NCBI GenBank assembly: GCA_029977045.1
Contig: JAPOLP010000490.1
Span: 1 to 5,182 of the forward strand
From: Planctomycetota bacterium
GTDB lineage: Bacteria; Planctomycetota; Planctomycetia; Planctomycetales; Planctomycetaceae
Length of the DNA: 5,182 nucleotides
Direction: 5' to 3'
This document shows positions 4,117-5,182 of the stretch, in pieces. A program made the translations under genes and the position numbers. The notes beneath the pieces are model-generated. The model was given only the letters and a program-made list of their open reading frames with translations. It was not told where the DNA came from and searched no databases. Positions within the stretch are counted from its first letter, which is position 1. Every line of letters begins with the position of its first letter.

Positions 4117-5182
4117 ATGGCTGAAGAGAGCAGGAATCCGGAAGCTGCCGAAAACCAGGTCGATTCACCAGAACCAGCGGTGGCTGATGGGCTGGTCGAA
4201 CAGGTGGCGTCGTTTGCAGCCGCGGACGACATCGCGCAGCCCGAAACGATGACGGGCACCGGTGCTGGAAACGTTGCAGTTTCGGAAGCCTCAGAAAGAA
4301 AGACGGTCAGTGAGACAGCGGCTGGCGAAGAGGCAGCTGTCCAGCCGGAGGACTCGACCGAGGCCGGCGATGTGGAAGACGGCAACGAAACCGCCGAGAA
4401 GAAGCCCGAAAAAAAGAAGCCGGCGGGATTTGGCCCACGCTGGAGTTACCTGATCACCCGCGGCCTTGTCGTCGCGATCGTCTGGGCGTTCTTTACGTTT
4501 CTGTTTGATCCCCTGCTGCGGATGGGAGCGATCACCGGCGGCCAGAAGGCGGCGCAGGCGAAGGTCGAAATTACTGGCCTGACAACGACTCTGTTTCCGC
4601 CGACCGTGCATCTCGAATCGGTAACTGTCGCGAACGCGAAGAAGCCGATGAAGAATCTCGTCGAGTTTGAGTCGCTGGAAGGCGACATTGACGGCATGGC
4701 TTTGCTGCACGGTTCGTACGTGCTCGATAAAGCCGTCGTGACCGGACTTTCGTGGAGTACGAAACGAACAGAATCAGGACAGCTTGAAGGCGTCGAGCCG
4801 CCACCAGAAGAAGAGGGTGAAGGCATCGACTTCGAGAAGCTTGGCAAGGACTGGGCGAAGGATGTCTTCGAGCGGGCAAAGCTGGAATACGACCCCCGCA
4901 ACCTGGAGTCCGTCCGTCTCGCCGATCAGCTTGAAGATCAATGGAAGAACGACTTCGAGAGTCTGGAAGCTCGCGCAAAACAGATCGACAAGCAGTACAA
5001 GGCTCTCGAAGACCTGGTGAAAGTCGCCAAGGGTGGCAATCCACTGAAAAAGCTGGAGACGTACAAGAAAGTCGCGGATGACGGACGGCGGCTGCTGCAG
5101 AACGTCCAGCAGGTACGGCTCGACCTGCAGCAACTTCAACCGAAGGCAACGAGTGACCTGGGCCAGTTAAACGAAGCCCGGA
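4117..5182 (+). CDS. TIGR03545 family membrane-anchored coiled-coil protein, N-terminal 355 residues (3' end outside window)
   Basis: The frame is open from ATG 4117 to the window end (355 complete codons); the family is usually around 550 residues as I recall. Residues 1-105 are a low-complexity region rich in Glu, Ala, Pro, Asp and Thr, ending in a Lys-rich patch ('EKKPEKKKPAGFGPRW'). One membrane helix follows (about 112-130, 'LITRGLVVAIVWAFFTFLF'), then 'DPLLRMGAITGGQKAAQAKV' (131-150) and 'LTTTLFPPTVHLESVTVANA', a pattern similar to the start of AsmA-like envelope proteins. From about 250 to the end there is a charged, heptad-like region ('QLEDQWKNDFESLEARAKQI', 'LLQNVQQVRLDLQQLQP'), probably coiled coil. 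The topology suggests a cytoplasmic acidic tail and a long periplasmic part. Function is not established; it pairs with the TIGR03546-type gene just upstream. The acidic tail is longer than I expect for the family. Confidence 0.88.
   Translation, partial: MAEESRNPEAAENQVDSPEPAVADGLVEQVASFAAADDIAQPETMTGTGAGNVAVSEASERKTVSETAAGEEAAVQPEDSTEAGDVEDGNETAEKKPEKKKPAGFGPRWSYLITRGLVVAIVWAFFTFLFDPLLRMGAITGGQKAAQAKVEITGLTTTLFPPTVHLESVTVANAKKPMKNLVEFESLEGDIDGMALLHGSYVLDKAVVTGLSWSTKRTESGQLEGVEPPPEEEGEGIDFEKLGKDWAKDVFERAKLEYDPRNLESVRLADQLEDQWKNDFESLEARAKQIDKQYKALEDLVKVAKGGNPLKKLETYKKVADDGRRLLQNVQQVRLDLQQLQPKATSDLGQLNEAR

Noticed and set aside
1..5182. CRISPR array, tRNA/rRNA genes, insertion sequence or defence system
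   Set aside because: I saw no regularly spaced repeats, no RNA gene signatures, no transposase or integrase motifs, and no nuclease, toxin or defence domains in the readable proteins.

Overview
The window looks like a planctomycete (Planctomycetota) chromosome segment. The sampled plus-strand coding sequence has high GC (about 68% in one hand-counted line of the M48 gene). Several of the proteins resemble families I know mainly from planctomycetes: a DUF1598-type protein, a small 'RGPFFWTTSRGQ' membrane protein and a 'RYGxGLAVSD...TRGNxLGY' small protein. Family names rest on recalled sequence patterns, not on a search.

Layout. (1) Positions 1-678, plus strand: the 3' end of a DUF1598-type gene whose start lies upstream of the window. 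(2) 807-1120, plus: a small membrane protein gene broken by a -1 frame change at a run of four T (972-975); joining the two frames restores a family-like protein of about 104 residues. (3) 1151-1459 and 1727-2212, minus: two small membrane or lipoprotein genes without a known function. They form a reverse-strand island, partly of lower GC, separated by 267 bases that contain inverted repeats. (4) 2213-2504: a 292-base spacer between divergent genes. (5) 2505-3434, plus: an Oma1/LoiP-like M48 zinc metallopeptidase with a signal or lipoprotein-type N-terminus. (6) 3527-4027 and 4117-5182 (cut by the window end), plus: a tandem pair matching TIGR03546 (about 166 residues, multi-pass membrane protein) and TIGR03545 (single membrane anchor followed by a long, largely coiled-coil region). 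The spacers on either side of the first member carry GC-rich hairpins, and the upstream one looks like a dispersed intergenic repeat.

How the genes may work together. The right half (M48 peptidase, TIGR03546, TIGR03545) is a same-strand block of proteins predicted to sit in or at the envelope. The M48 protein would do quality control of envelope proteins. The TIGR03546/03545 pair is conserved as a pair in some bacteria with outer membranes and has no established function. Whether the M48 gene is co-transcribed with the pair is uncertain, because the 92-base gap holds a structured repeat. I see no mobile element, CRISPR array, RNA gene or defence system. The most interesting items are the uncharacterised pair with its unusual acidic N-terminal extension, the frameshifted small gene, and the structured repeat at 3452-3506.
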